Assembly: GCA_049799955.1 (NCBI GenBank)
Contig: JBARIW010000041.1
Span: 1 to 64,000 of the forward strand
Reading direction: 5' to 3'
DNA from: JBGTFE01 sp049799955
GTDB lineage: Bacteria > Acidobacteriota > Blastocatellia > Pyrinomonadales > Pyrinomonadaceae
Length of the DNA stretch: 64,000 nucleotides
The notes below the pieces were generated by a model. It ran no database searches and had not been told where the DNA came from. It saw only the letters and a program-made list of their open reading frames with translations. Both the position numbers and the translations under genes were made by a program. Positions within the stretch are counted from its first letter, which is position 1. Each line of letters starts with the position of its first letter. Positions 1-8,425 of the stretch are shown in pieces.

Positions 1-477
1 GTAATTTATATTCCAAAGTATGTTAAAGAAGAATTTGGGAGAAAAGGAAAAATAAAACGACGCTTCTATGAGTTCTTGCAAGAATATGATTCATTTTTAA
101 AAATCTGTGAAATTGGAAATTTCATTGATGTTCAATTACTATACGATAAAAGAAGTAATCCAATCTCAAGAATTGACAGAGGTGAAGCAGAAGTAATAAT
201 TCAAGCCCGTGAACGTGGTATTTCGGAAGTTTTAATTGATGATAGAAAAGGTAGGAATATGGCTAAAGCTCACACTTTGAACGTAAAAGGCACCTTAGGA
301 ATATTAAAAGAACTGAAGCGAAATGAGTTAATTGAAAAAATCACGCCTTTTCTTTTGCGAATTGGAAAAACTGAAAGTAAAATTCTTAAAAGATTACAAG
401 TTTCTTCTGAACTTTTCTCGAACTTCCTAAAAGACTGTGATGAGCTTGAATATTTTAAAAACTTTATAAATCAATAA
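1..477 (+). CDS. Partial PIN-like DUF3368 family protein (5' end outside window)
   Basis: The frame is open from the first base (it reads VIYIPKYVKEEFG...), so the gene starts upstream; an internal TTG at 76 is not a convincing start. The motif RGEAEVIIQAR followed by VLIDDRKGRNMAK and KGTLGILKELKR is the typical core of DUF3368 proteins, which have a PIN-like nuclease fold and usually pair with a small antitoxin. The acidic residues of RGEAE and IDD would be the metal-binding set. Codons are strongly AT-rich compared with mdh next door, suggesting acquired DNA. The partner antitoxin would lie left of the window. Toxin activity is inferred from the family only. Confidence 0.75.
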   Translation, partial: VIYIPKYVKEEFGRKGKIKRRFYEFLQEYDSFLKICEIGNFIDVQLLYDKRSNPISRIDRGEAEVIIQARERGISEVLIDDRKGRNMAKAHTLNVKGTLGILKELKRNELIEKITPFLLRIGKTESKILKRLQVSSELFSNFLKDCDELEYFKNFINQ

Positions 478-496
478 TTTAAGAGGACTGTTAAAA

Positions 497-1429
497 ATGA
501 TTAGACGCAACAAAATTACTGTAGTCGGCGCGGGAAACGTCGGCGCAACCGCCGCGCACTGGATTGCCGCGAAGGAATTGGCGGATGTCGTTCTGGTTGA
601 CATCGTCGAAGGAACGCCGCAGGGCAAATCTCTGGATTTGGCGCAAGCCGCGCCGATTGACGGCTTTGACGTAAAGCTCGTCGGCGCGAATTCGTATGAA
701 GAAACGAAAGATTCCGACATCGTTATCATCACCGCCGGACTGCCGCGCAAACCCGGAATGAGCCGCGACGACCTTTTAAAGACAAACGCCGACATCGTCG
801 GAAAAGTTACGGACGAAGTGGCGAAATATTCGCCGAACTCTTTTATCATCGTCGTTTCAAACCCGCTCGACGCAATGACGCAGGTTGCATACAAGCGTTC
901 GGGATTCCCGAAAAACCGCGTGATGGGAATGGCTGGCGTTCTTGATTCGGCTCGTATGCGCTGTTTCTTAGCCGAAGCATTGGACGTTTCGGTCGAAGAC
1001 GTTACGGCGTTCGTTCTCGGCGGACACGGCGACACGATGGTTCCGCTTCCACGCTATTCGACCTGCGCGGGAATTCCCATAACCGAGCTTTTGCCGCAAG
1101 ACCAGATTGACGCGATTCTCAAACGCACCGCAAACGGCGGCGCGGAAATCGTCGGACTTCTCAAAACCGGCTCGGCTTTTTACGCTCCGAGTTTGGGCGC
1201 GGTCGAAATGGCGACTTCAATCTTGAAAGACAAAAAACGTATCCTGCCGTGCGCCGTCTATCTCGAAGGCGAATACGGAATCAACAACCTGTTTGTCGGC
1301 GTTCCCGTAAAATTGGGCAAAAACGGCGTCGAACAGATTATCGAAATCAGTTTGACCAACGAAGAACGCTCGGCTTTGCAAAAGAGCGCGGGCGCGGTGC
1401 AGGAATTGATTGACGTTCTCGGAATTTAA
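497..1429 (+). CDS. mdh: Malate dehydrogenase, NAD-dependent (LDH-like type)
   Basis: This 310-residue enzyme interconverts malate and oxaloacetate in the TCA cycle, in the cytoplasm. The Rossmann motif VVGAGNVG is at residues 9-16, and D35 at the end of the second strand selects NAD. The active-site loop PRKPGMSRDDLL supplies substrate-binding arginines, and GGHGDTMVPL holds the catalytic His; LDSARMRCFLA carries the third Arg. Length and motifs match the tetrameric LDH-like MDH family of many non-proteobacteria. The ATG is preceded by an AGAGGA ribosome site at about 482-487. It lies alone between AT-rich toxin-type fragments; the sdh genes of the same pathway are 8 kb away. Confidence 0.95.
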   Translation: MIRRNKITVVGAGNVGATAAHWIAAKELADVVLVDIVEGTPQGKSLDLAQAAPIDGFDVKLVGANSYEETKDSDIVIITAGLPRKPGMSRDDLLKTNADIVGKVTDEVAKYSPNSFIIVVSNPLDAMTQVAYKRSGFPKNRVMGMAGVLDSARMRCFLAEALDVSVEDVTAFVLGGHGDTMVPLPRYSTCAGIPITELLPQDQIDAILKRTANGGAEIVGLLKTGSAFYAPSLGAVEMATSILKDKKRILPCAVYLEGEYGINNLFVGVPVKLGKNGVEQIIEISLTNEERSALQKSAGAVQELIDVLGI

Positions 1430-1447
1430 GCGCGAAACAAAGATGAG

Positions 1448-1751
1448 TTGATTTTCTTTAGTGATTATTTTGAACGGCGACGTTCAAAAGCTAAAGAAAA
1501 TATCAGGCAGCGTAAAGTAATCTTTGAAGCGGCGGCAGAAGTATTTTCTTTCGGCGAGACACAATATTATATTGACGAATCTCACTCTTTTGACGAAAGA
1601 AGATATTTCGCCGCCGGCTATACAACTAAGATAAAAAGGTAAATTTGTTCGTTGTGTTATACTGAATGAAGTCGCTTTCACATTATTTCTGCATGAAAAG
1701 CTAATGCAAGCGAAAGAAAAGTGTAACGAATTCAAAAAATACGGCATCTAA
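1448..1751 (+). pseudogene. Decayed BrnT-type toxin gene
   Basis: The first part reads KAKENIRQRKVIFEAAAEVF and then DESHSFDERRYFAAGYT, the pattern of BrnT ribonuclease toxins (KAxxNxxKHxVxFEEAxxVF, then D..HS..E.R). The frame closes at 1640-1642. The rest of the family pattern continues in two other frames: NLFVVLY just after the stop, then RFHIISA followed by a TGA and KANASERK, matching the BrnT end RIISARKAxxxERK. At least two frameshifts and one or more stops are therefore needed. No intact BrnA antitoxin was recognised downstream. Confidence 0.6.
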
Positions 1752-2108
1752 AATCGAAAAGGGTTTGAAGTATTTACAACTCGTCGGCGTCGGATGCAAA
1801 TATGTTGAGGAACGTTTTGCTGAAATGCAGGAACGTGAACAACAAAAAACTTCTCATCCCGAAACTTCCTGTCAAGCAAACGGAAGGAAATCAAAGAAGT
1901 AGAATTTATTGGAGTTTTTACATATTTATACCAGCAAAATTTCGAAGGAAAGTCTTTCAAGCTTTCCTTTTTTATATCGTCAGTCGTTCAATTTGACCGA
2001 ATAGTTCTTTCATCCTGACTGAATTCTTCCAAACCAAATTCTCCGCAAACAATTCGCCTTTAATTTAAACCCCTTATATTTACTGGCTTTTAATGTGATA
2101 AACAAGTT
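1752..2108. other. AT-rich intergenic stretch, no gene recognised
   Basis: About 350 bases between the BrnT remnant and the subtilase promoter. Short open frames exist on both strands (for example 1802-1996 +), but none has a ribosome site, a recognisable motif or host-like codon use. It may contain the remains of the antitoxin half of the decayed module. Confidence 0.4.
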
Positions 2109-2124
2109 TGGCACAACCGTTGCC
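2109..2124 (+). promoter_or_regulatory. Sigma-54 type -24/-12 promoter candidate for the subtilase
   Basis: TGGCAC at 2109-2114, five bases, then TTGC at 2120-2123: the exact spacing and nearly the full consensus (TGGCACRNNNNTTGCW; only the final W differs). It lies about 80 bases before the ATG at 2205, leaving room for a roughly 70-base leader. If real, expression would need RpoN and an enhancer-binding activator. No activator site was identified. Confidence 0.6.
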
Positions 2125-2204
2125 AATGTATTCGCGGCAATTCTTGTATTTATTTTCAAGATGTCGTTTTAGAAATCAGTTCTAAATTCGTTAAGGATAA
2201 AAAA

Positions 2205-4766
2205 ATGTTGTATCTAAGAAAGTTTTCAATTTTTCCCCAAGTAGTGGCTCTCACGCTGGTGTTTACGATGCTCTCGCTGAATATAGTCGGCGTTGCGGCA
2301 AACACCAACGGCAACACTGCAAAAACCTCGACAACTAGTCCGACGGTCGATAAATTCACAGCCGATTTGACGGAATTAGCCGGACAGGGCAAAATTCGCG
2401 CAAACCAGAGCTTTGACGCCGAAGTCAATCAATTGATTAAAGCGCTGGCGTCGAACGGCTCGCGTCATCCGGTTGTTCTGGACGAAAAAGGTGCGAGCCA
2501 ATCGCTGGTAGCCGAAGCTTTAGCCGCGCGTCTTGCCAAAGGCGACGTTCCGGCAATCCTTATCGGCAAACGTCTTTTGACGCTCGAAACCGCTTCGCTT
2601 TTCTCAAACGCGAAGGATAAAGCGGAAGTTTCGCAAACGGTCGAAAACATTTTTGCAGAGCTTTCAAATTCAGAGAACGATACGATTTTATTTGTCGATG
2701 AATTATCAAATTTTGTCGGCAGCGCACGCGTGAACGATGCGCTGGCGAACGCGCTTCAAAATGGAAGAATTCGCATCATCGGCGGCAGCTCGACAGTCGC
2801 TTATGCGGAAAAAATCGAGCCGCAGGCAGAAATTGACGCGCTGTTTGAAAAAATCAGCGTCGGTCAGAACAAAAATTCCGAAACGGCGCAAGTAGAAGAG
2901 AACGAAGGATTTCGCGGCGATAACGTTTCGCCCGATTTGCGCGAAATGATGTCGAAAGACATGAACAAACGCGTTGACGTTATCCTTCAAGCCAGAGATG
3001 CCGACAATCCGACGCTTCGCGCTATTTTGTCGGAAAACAGAGTTCGTCTGACCGACCGCATCGGCGACAGCAACACATTGGTCGTCAATCTTCCATTGAG
3101 CGTCGTCGAAGCTCTCGCGCAGAGCGGCATGATTAATTATATGTCGCCCGACCGCAGCCTTAACTTTCTCGGACATCTTGAAAATACAACTGGCGCAGCC
3201 GCAACGCGCGCACAAGCCGCATCTGCCAATCGTTCAGCTTACACGCTCGACGGAACGGGCGTCGGCATCGCCATTCTCGATTCGGGATTGCTGGCGAGCC
3301 ATAAAGATTTCAAAAATAACGCGGGCGGAAGCCGCATCGTTTTCAGCAAAAATTTTGTAACGACTTCGACCACAACCGACGACGATTACGGTCACGGAAC
3401 GCACGTTGCGGGCATCGCCGCCGGAAACGACAGCACATATCGCGGCATCGCTCCGAATGCGAATATTATCAATCTGAAAGTTTTGGACGGACAGGGCAAA
3501 GGTCAGACAGCATGGCTGCTTAATGCTCTGCAATGGTTAATCGACAATCGCGCTACTTATAATGTTCGCGTTGCCAATCTGAGCCTCGGCGGTCTGGCTA
3601 TCGATTCTTACACAAACGACCCGGTTTGCCGCAAGGTTCAGCAGCTAACCGCGCTCGGCGTTCTCGTCGTTGCCGCAGCCGGAAACGAAGGCAAAAACTC
3701 TTTAGGACAAAAACTCTACGGTCATATTCACTCGCCGGGCAACGAGCCGTCAGCTTTGACGGTCGGCGCGGTTAACACTAAAGATACCGATTCGCGCAGT
3801 GACGACGTGATGGCGAGTTACAGCTCGCTCGGACCGACACGCAGTTTTTATACGGACGCCGCCGGAAGAAAAGTTTACGACAATGCAATGAAACCCGACG
3901 TGGTTGCTCCGGGCAACAAAATCACTTCGGCAAGAGCCAAAATAACAAGCCTTCTGGCAACGACTTTACCGACTTTAACCAATCTCCTCGGCGGCTTGGT
4001 CAATGCTGATGAAGCGCAGATGACAATGAGCGGAACTTCGATGGCAACTCCGGTTGTCGCCGGTTCAGCCGCGCTGCTCTTCCAGGTAAATCCGAATCTG
4101 ACGCCGCAAATGGCTAAAATGATTCTGGAATACACGGCTCAGCCCGTCAATGGTTACAATATGTTCGAACAGGGCGCGGGAGAAATAAATCTCGAAGGCG
4201 CGGTTCGCCTTGCCAAAGCGTATCGCAGCGATATTAATTTCAACACGCTGGGAACTCCGGGAATGCCGCTTTTGACAGCCGGTGCGACTTTCCCGACGCC
4301 GCAATCGACGGTCGGCGGAACCACTTTTAGCTGGTCGCAGGGAATTTTGACAAATCACGCTTTCCTTAAAGGTCAAAGTCTTGCCGCCAATTTCCACGAA
4401 GTTTATCGAAATAATTCGTGGTTTGAAAAAGGCGTTTCGCACGATGCCGGACATCAGTATATTCTGAACGGCAATTTCTTTAATCCCGCAGCTTTAACCA
4501 TTACTGCCAAGAATATGACAAGTAACGGCTCGGCTCTGGGCGGCGGAACGGTCTTTCAGGCGTTCGGCGTTTTAGTCAGCGACGGCGTTTTGATTAGCGA
4601 CGGCGTTCTGGTCAGCGACGGCGTTCTGATTAGCGACGGCGTTCTGATTAGCGACGGCGTTCTGATTGGCGACGGTGTTTTGATTAGCGACGGCGTTCTG
4701 GTTAGCGACGGCGTTTTAATCAGCGACAGCACAATGGCTAATTCTGTAATTTTTGGTGACGAATAA
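2205..4766 (+). CDS. Secreted subtilisin-like serine protease (S8) with a degenerate ClpB-like AAA+ region and a C-terminal hexapeptide repeat
   Basis: An 853-residue exported endopeptidase. Residues 1-32 form a signal peptide (hydrophobic VVALTLVFTMLSLNIVGVAA). Residues 48-222 follow the first nucleotide-binding domain of ClpA/ClpB segment by segment: DLTELAGQGKI, then DEKGASQSLVAEALAARL at the Walker A place (no GKT), then ILFVDELSNFVGSA as Walker B, then the sensor-like GGSSTVAY. Residues about 235-325 look like an I9-type propeptide. The S8 domain has Asp359 in AILDSG, His397 in YGHGTHVAG, the oxyanion Asn in AAAGNEG and the catalytic Ser in MSGTSMATPVVAG. The tail has nine GVLxSD repeats. 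ATG chosen for the signal peptide directly after it. The GNAT gene follows after 33 bases, probably in one transcript. Confidence 0.93.
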   Translation: MLYLRKFSIFPQVVALTLVFTMLSLNIVGVAANTNGNTAKTSTTSPTVDKFTADLTELAGQGKIRANQSFDAEVNQLIKALASNGSRHPVVLDEKGASQSLVAEALAARLAKGDVPAILIGKRLLTLETASLFSNAKDKAEVSQTVENIFAELSNSENDTILFVDELSNFVGSARVNDALANALQNGRIRIIGGSSTVAYAEKIEPQAEIDALFEKISVGQNKNSETAQVEENEGFRGDNVSPDLREMMSKDMNKRVDVILQARDADNPTLRAILSENRVRLTDRIGDSNTLVVNLPLSVVEALAQSGMINYMSPDRSLNFLGHLENTTGAAATRAQAASANRSAYTLDGTGVGIAILDSGLLASHKDFKNNAGGSRIVFSKNFVTTSTTTDDDYGHGTHVAGIAAGNDSTYRGIAPNANIINLKVLDGQGKGQTAWLLNALQWLIDNRATYNVRVANLSLGGLAIDSYTNDPVCRKVQQLTALGVLVVAAAGNEGKNSLGQKLYGHIHSPGNEPSALTVGAVNTKDTDSRSDDVMASYSSLGPTRSFYTDAAGRKVYDNAMKPDVVAPGNKITSARAKITSLLATTLPTLTNLLGGLVNADEAQMTMSGTSMATPVVAGSAALLFQVNPNLTPQMAKMILEYTAQPVNGYNMFEQGAGEINLEGAVRLAKAYRSDINFNTLGTPGMPLLTAGATFPTPQSTVGGTTFSWSQGILTNHAFLKGQSLAANFHEVYRNNSWFEKGVSHDAGHQYILNGNFFNPAALTITAKNMTSNGSALGGGTVFQAFGVLVSDGVLISDGVLVSDGVLISDGVLISDGVLIGDGVLISDGVLVSDGVLISDSTMANSVIFGDE
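4566..4727 (+). repeat. Nine tandem 18-base units encoding GVLxSD hexapeptides
   Basis: Inside the subtilase gene, codons 788-841 read GVLVSD, GVLISD, GVLVSD, GVLISD, GVLISD, GVLIGD, GVLISD, GVLVSD, GVLISD without interruption. The DNA units differ mostly at synonymous positions (gtt/ctg/ttg/tta choices), so the peptide rather than the DNA seems selected, although slippage can add or remove units. A regular hydrophobic hexapeptide could fold as a beta-solenoid or act as a surface anchor; this is inference. Confidence 0.9.
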
Positions 4767-4799
4767 TCAACTCACAGGAATATATCAGGGAGAATCGTC

Positions 4800-5714
4800 A
4801 TGAAATTACAAACTGCAACAAACACACAACATTTTGGACTCGAAGCAGTCCAAAGCCATAACTTCATAAAAGCAGTTCCTGCACTAAACAGATTAAATAT
4901 GCTCACGGAAGCAAATCGTCAGGAAGTCCTCGAATTTCTCGCCATGCGTCCCGTTCATACGGTCGTCATGACGAGCTTTGTTCAGGACAACGGAATGGAA
5001 AGTGCGGATAATCGCGGCAGGTTTTACGGTTATCGCAACCTGAACGGAAAGCTCGAAGGCGTTGCGCTCATCGGACACACGACATTGATTGAATCGCGCT
5101 CTACGGATTCGCTGATGGCTTTTGCAATCGCCGCGAAAACGAGCGAAACACCGATTAAATTATTGATGTCCGACGGCAAAACAACCGAAAAATTCTGGAA
5201 TTATTTTGCCGGAGCGGGTCAGCAACCGCGTCTGGTTTGCACCGAACTGCTTTTTGAACTCAACTTTCCGTTTCTCGTGCAAGACTGCAAATGGGAAGTT
5301 CGTCCGGCGAAGGAAGACGAGCTGGAACAGATTGCGGAAGCGCACGCCGAAGTCGCTTTAATCGAAAGCGGCGTCAACCCGTTGGAAAAAGACCGCGAAG
5401 GTTTTCTCAAAAGAACTTTAAGAAGGATAGAGAAGGAACGCACCTTCGTGGTCTTTGAAAACGGAAAGCTCGTCTTTAAGGCTGACATCGTTGCCGAAAC
5501 GAGCGAAACTGCTTATCTGGAAGGCATTTACGTCGCTCCCGAATATCGCGGTCAGGGCGTTGGTTCGAGCTGCTTATCCGAATTAAGCCAACAGTTACTA
5601 AACAGGGTGCAGCATATTTGTCTGCTCAGCAACATCGAATTCGAAAACGCTCATCGCAGCTTTTTGAAGGCGGGTTACAAAAACACTGATTGCTGCCAGA
5701 CAATTTTTGTTTAA
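4800..5714 (+). CDS. GNAT family N-acetyltransferase with N-terminal extra domain
   Basis: 304 residues. The C-terminal half (about 165-304) is a GNAT fold: WEVRPAKEDELEQIAEAH opens it and VAPEYRGQGVGSSCLSEL is the acetyl-CoA pyrophosphate-binding motif A. The N-terminal 160 residues (EVLEFLAMRPVHTVVMTSFV...) resemble the DUF4081-type extension of some GNAT proteins. It would transfer an acetyl group from acetyl-CoA to an unknown amine in the cytoplasm. It starts 33 bases after the subtilase stop with AGGGAG before the ATG, so it is probably cotranscribed with it; a functional link is not evident. A terminator hairpin follows. Confidence 0.8.
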   Translation: MKLQTATNTQHFGLEAVQSHNFIKAVPALNRLNMLTEANRQEVLEFLAMRPVHTVVMTSFVQDNGMESADNRGRFYGYRNLNGKLEGVALIGHTTLIESRSTDSLMAFAIAAKTSETPIKLLMSDGKTTEKFWNYFAGAGQQPRLVCTELLFELNFPFLVQDCKWEVRPAKEDELEQIAEAHAEVALIESGVNPLEKDREGFLKRTLRRIEKERTFVVFENGKLVFKADIVAETSETAYLEGIYVAPEYRGQGVGSSCLSELSQQLLNRVQHICLLSNIEFENAHRSFLKAGYKNTDCCQTIFV

Positions 5715-5757
5715 CTAAAAAAAACGATGGACAAATCTTATTAACATAGTCCATAAT

Positions 5758-5795
5758 AGAGGGAGGCTTGCAAAAGAGCCTTCCTCTGTATTTTT
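5758..5795 (+). terminator. Rho-independent terminator after the subtilase-GNAT unit
   Basis: Arms AGAGGGAGGCT (5758-5768) and AGCCTTCCTCT (5777-5787) pair over 11 bases with one G-T wobble, with an 8-base loop and then GTATTTTT. Confidence 0.8.
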
Positions 5796-5909
5796 CTACA
5801 GTTGTAAAAACTCACAGGAAATTAAAATTCCGACCTTATATCTCAGCTTAAAACTCCCCACGATAAGCCGTTACTGACTTGAAGTTGTTTTCCTGTTTAC
5901 ACTCTATCT

Positions 5910-8417
5910 ATGAACACGCAGTCAAAGACCAAAAGCTATATGCTGTTTATCCTTGGGATAGGCTCTTTGTGCCTTGCGACGGCGGCGATAAATCTTCCCT
6001 TCCAGCAATTCAATTTTAATCTTTTCATCCTGTTTGCGCTGACAATCGGTCTCGGCTCGCGCATCACGCTGCAAATTCCGCGCTTCAAATCGCATATTGC
6101 CGTATCGGACACGTTTATCTTTTTCGCGCTGCTTTTATACGGCGGCGAAATTGCCGTAGTTCTGGCGGCAATCGAAGCCGTATTCTCATCGTGGCGTTTC
6201 TGCAACAAAAAGCTCACCGTCTTTTTTAATATGGCGGCGATGGCTCTTTCGACCTCGATAGTCATTCTGGTTTTGCACACGGCAGGACTCGAAGGCAAAA
6301 GCCTGATGCACGGACGAGGCGAATATCTGGGCAATTTTATAATGGCTTTATCGCTGATGGCGATGACTCAGTTTCTCTGCAATACAACTATTGCATCGAT
6401 TTACGGCGCGCTGAAAAGCGAAAAACCGTTCTGGGAAACGTGGAAAACCAAGTACGCATGGACGTTTATCACATATCTGGTCGGAGCGATAAGCGCCGGC
6501 GTTCTGCTCCAGCTAACCATCAGCATCGGCTTTGTCGTGGTAATTGCGACTTTCCCGATAATTTTCTTTATTTATCTGACTTACCGGATGTATCTGAAAA
6601 ACGTGGAAATGGCGAACGAACACGCCGAGCAAGCCGAGCACCACGCAGAGATTTTAGAAAAACAATCGGTTGCATTGCGCGAATCCGAAGCGCGCTTTCG
6701 CAGCGCGTTTAATTACGCTCCAATCGGCATCGCGCTGGTTTCGCCGGCGGGAAAATGGCTGAAAGTAAATCGCGCGCTCTGCGAGATTTTAGGTTACACG
6801 GCGGAAGAATTTCTGGCGACGGATTTTCAGTCGATGCTCTTTGAAGAAGATTTGGGAAACACTCTGGTAAAAATTCACGAAATGCTGACAGGCAAAATCC
6901 CGAACTGCCAGATGGAGCAGAGATATATTCACCAAAAAGGGCGAACCGTCTGGGCTTCGTGGAGCGTTTCGACCGCAAGCGAGACGACGACCGAGCGTCC
7001 GAATTTAATTTTCCAGATTCAGGACATTACCGGCAGAAAATTCGCCGAAGAAAAGCTTCAATACGAAGCGACGCACGACGCTCTGACGGGCTTGCCGAAC
7101 CGCGCGTTTTTTATGACGCGTCTCGAAAAGGCTTTGCAAAAAGCGCAGGAAATAAGAAATTATAAGGTCAGCGTTCTTTTCATCGACCTCGACCGGTTCA
7201 AGGTCGTCAACGACAGTCTCGGACATTCGACCGGCGACCAGCTTCTGGTCGGAATCGCCGACCGCCTGCGCGACTGCCTGCGCCCGTCCGACATCGTCGC
7301 TAGATTAGGCGGCGACGAATTTACGATTCTCGTCGAAGGACATCATCAGCCGAACGAGGTTATCCGAATAGCCGAGCGCGTCAAAGAAAAATTCGCCAAA
7401 CCGTTCGATTTAAGCGGTCACGAAGTTTACAGCTCGGCGAGCATCGGCATTCTGCATAACTCCGAAAAACACCTGATTCCGGCTGATATGATGCGCGACG
7501 CGGACACGGCAATGTATCAGGCAAAACGCGCCGGAAAAGCCCGTCACGAAGTTTTCGACGAGACGATGCACAAAGCCGTCAAGGAAACTTTGCAGCTCGA
7601 AAGCGATTTGCGCCGCGCGATTGAAAGAAAAGAACTGGTCGTATATTATCAGCCGATTCACTGGCTTGAAACCGGGAGGGTTTTAGGTTTTGAAGCGCTC
7701 GTCCGCTGGAAACACCCGGAATTCGGCACGCTCGCGCCGGCTAAATTTATTCCTTTAGCCGAAGAAATCGGTTTAATCGACCCGCTCGGCGAATACGTTC
7801 TGCACATCGCCTGCTCGCAGATGCGCCAGCTAAAAGACAAACTAGGCAAAAACTCGCAGTTTATCCTGAGCGTAAATCTTTCCTGCAAACAGTTCGAACA
7901 GCCCGACCTCGTGCAGAGAATCAAGAAAATATTGGACGATACAGGTTTTCCGCCCGACAAGCTCAAGCTCGAAATTACCGAATCCGTCTTTTTCAAATAT
8001 GAAGATAAAGCCGTGAAAATGCTCCACGAGCTGCGCGAATTCGGCATCGAAATCAACATCGACGATTTCGGCACGGGTTATTCGAATCTGAGTTACCTGA
8101 TGCAATTACCGATTTCGACGCTGAAAATCGACCGTTCTTTTATCGCGCCAATCAAGCAGGAAGGCGACAATGTCGAGATTCTTCAGACGATTATGATGCT
8201 CGCGCAAAACCTCGGGATGAAGGTGATTGCCGAAGGCGTCGAAACCGAATATCAAATCGAACAGTTAAAGAAATTTAACTGCGAAGTTGCGCAGGGCTAT
8301 TATTTCTCGCGCCCGATGAGCTTTGCAGATACCGAACAATTTCTCGGCAACGAATTCAAGCCGAATATTCCGCAAGGCGCATTCGAAGAGATTTCCGTCG
8401 TTTCGACGATTCAGTAA
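5910..8417 (+). CDS. Membrane-bound PAS-GGDEF-EAL protein (c-di-GMP synthase/phosphodiesterase)
   Basis: 835 residues. Residues 1-225 hold about seven to eight hydrophobic helices (a MASE-like sensor). A short coiled linker follows, then a PAS domain at about 257-385. The GGDEF domain has an intact signature (RLGGDEF near residue 467) preceded by an RxxD inhibitory site (RPSD), so it should make c-di-GMP under product inhibition. The EAL domain keeps GFEALVRW (near 595), DDFGTGYSNLSYL and AEGVET, so it may also degrade c-di-GMP. Both halves look catalytically complete; net activity cannot be told from sequence. It stands alone, between a terminator and the first 21-base repeat array. Confidence 0.93.
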   Translation: MNTQSKTKSYMLFILGIGSLCLATAAINLPFQQFNFNLFILFALTIGLGSRITLQIPRFKSHIAVSDTFIFFALLLYGGEIAVVLAAIEAVFSSWRFCNKKLTVFFNMAAMALSTSIVILVLHTAGLEGKSLMHGRGEYLGNFIMALSLMAMTQFLCNTTIASIYGALKSEKPFWETWKTKYAWTFITYLVGAISAGVLLQLTISIGFVVVIATFPIIFFIYLTYRMYLKNVEMANEHAEQAEHHAEILEKQSVALRESEARFRSAFNYAPIGIALVSPAGKWLKVNRALCEILGYTAEEFLATDFQSMLFEEDLGNTLVKIHEMLTGKIPNCQMEQRYIHQKGRTVWASWSVSTASETTTERPNLIFQIQDITGRKFAEEKLQYEATHDALTGLPNRAFFMTRLEKALQKAQEIRNYKVSVLFIDLDRFKVVNDSLGHSTGDQLLVGIADRLRDCLRPSDIVARLGGDEFTILVEGHHQPNEVIRIAERVKEKFAKPFDLSGHEVYSSASIGILHNSEKHLIPADMMRDADTAMYQAKRAGKARHEVFDETMHKAVKETLQLESDLRRAIERKELVVYYQPIHWLETGRVLGFEALVRWKHPEFGTLAPAKFIPLAEEIGLIDPLGEYVLHIACSQMRQLKDKLGKNSQFILSVNLSCKQFEQPDLVQRIKKILDDTGFPPDKLKLEITESVFFKYEDKAVKMLHELREFGIEINIDDFGTGYSNLSYLMQLPISTLKIDRSFIAPIKQEGDNVEILQTIMMLAQNLGMKVIAEGVETEYQIEQLKKFNCEVAQGYYFSRPMSFADTEQFLGNEFKPNIPQGAFEEISVVSTIQ

Positions 8418-8425
8418 GAAAGCTT

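Noticed and set aside
427..1035. Antisense frame opposite mdh
   Set aside because: Ser/Thr/Ala-rich product without motifs; mdh on the other strand is complete and has a ribosome site.
1802..1996. Small gene after the BrnT remnant
   Set aside because: No ribosome site, no motif, low-complexity basic product; probably debris of the decayed module.
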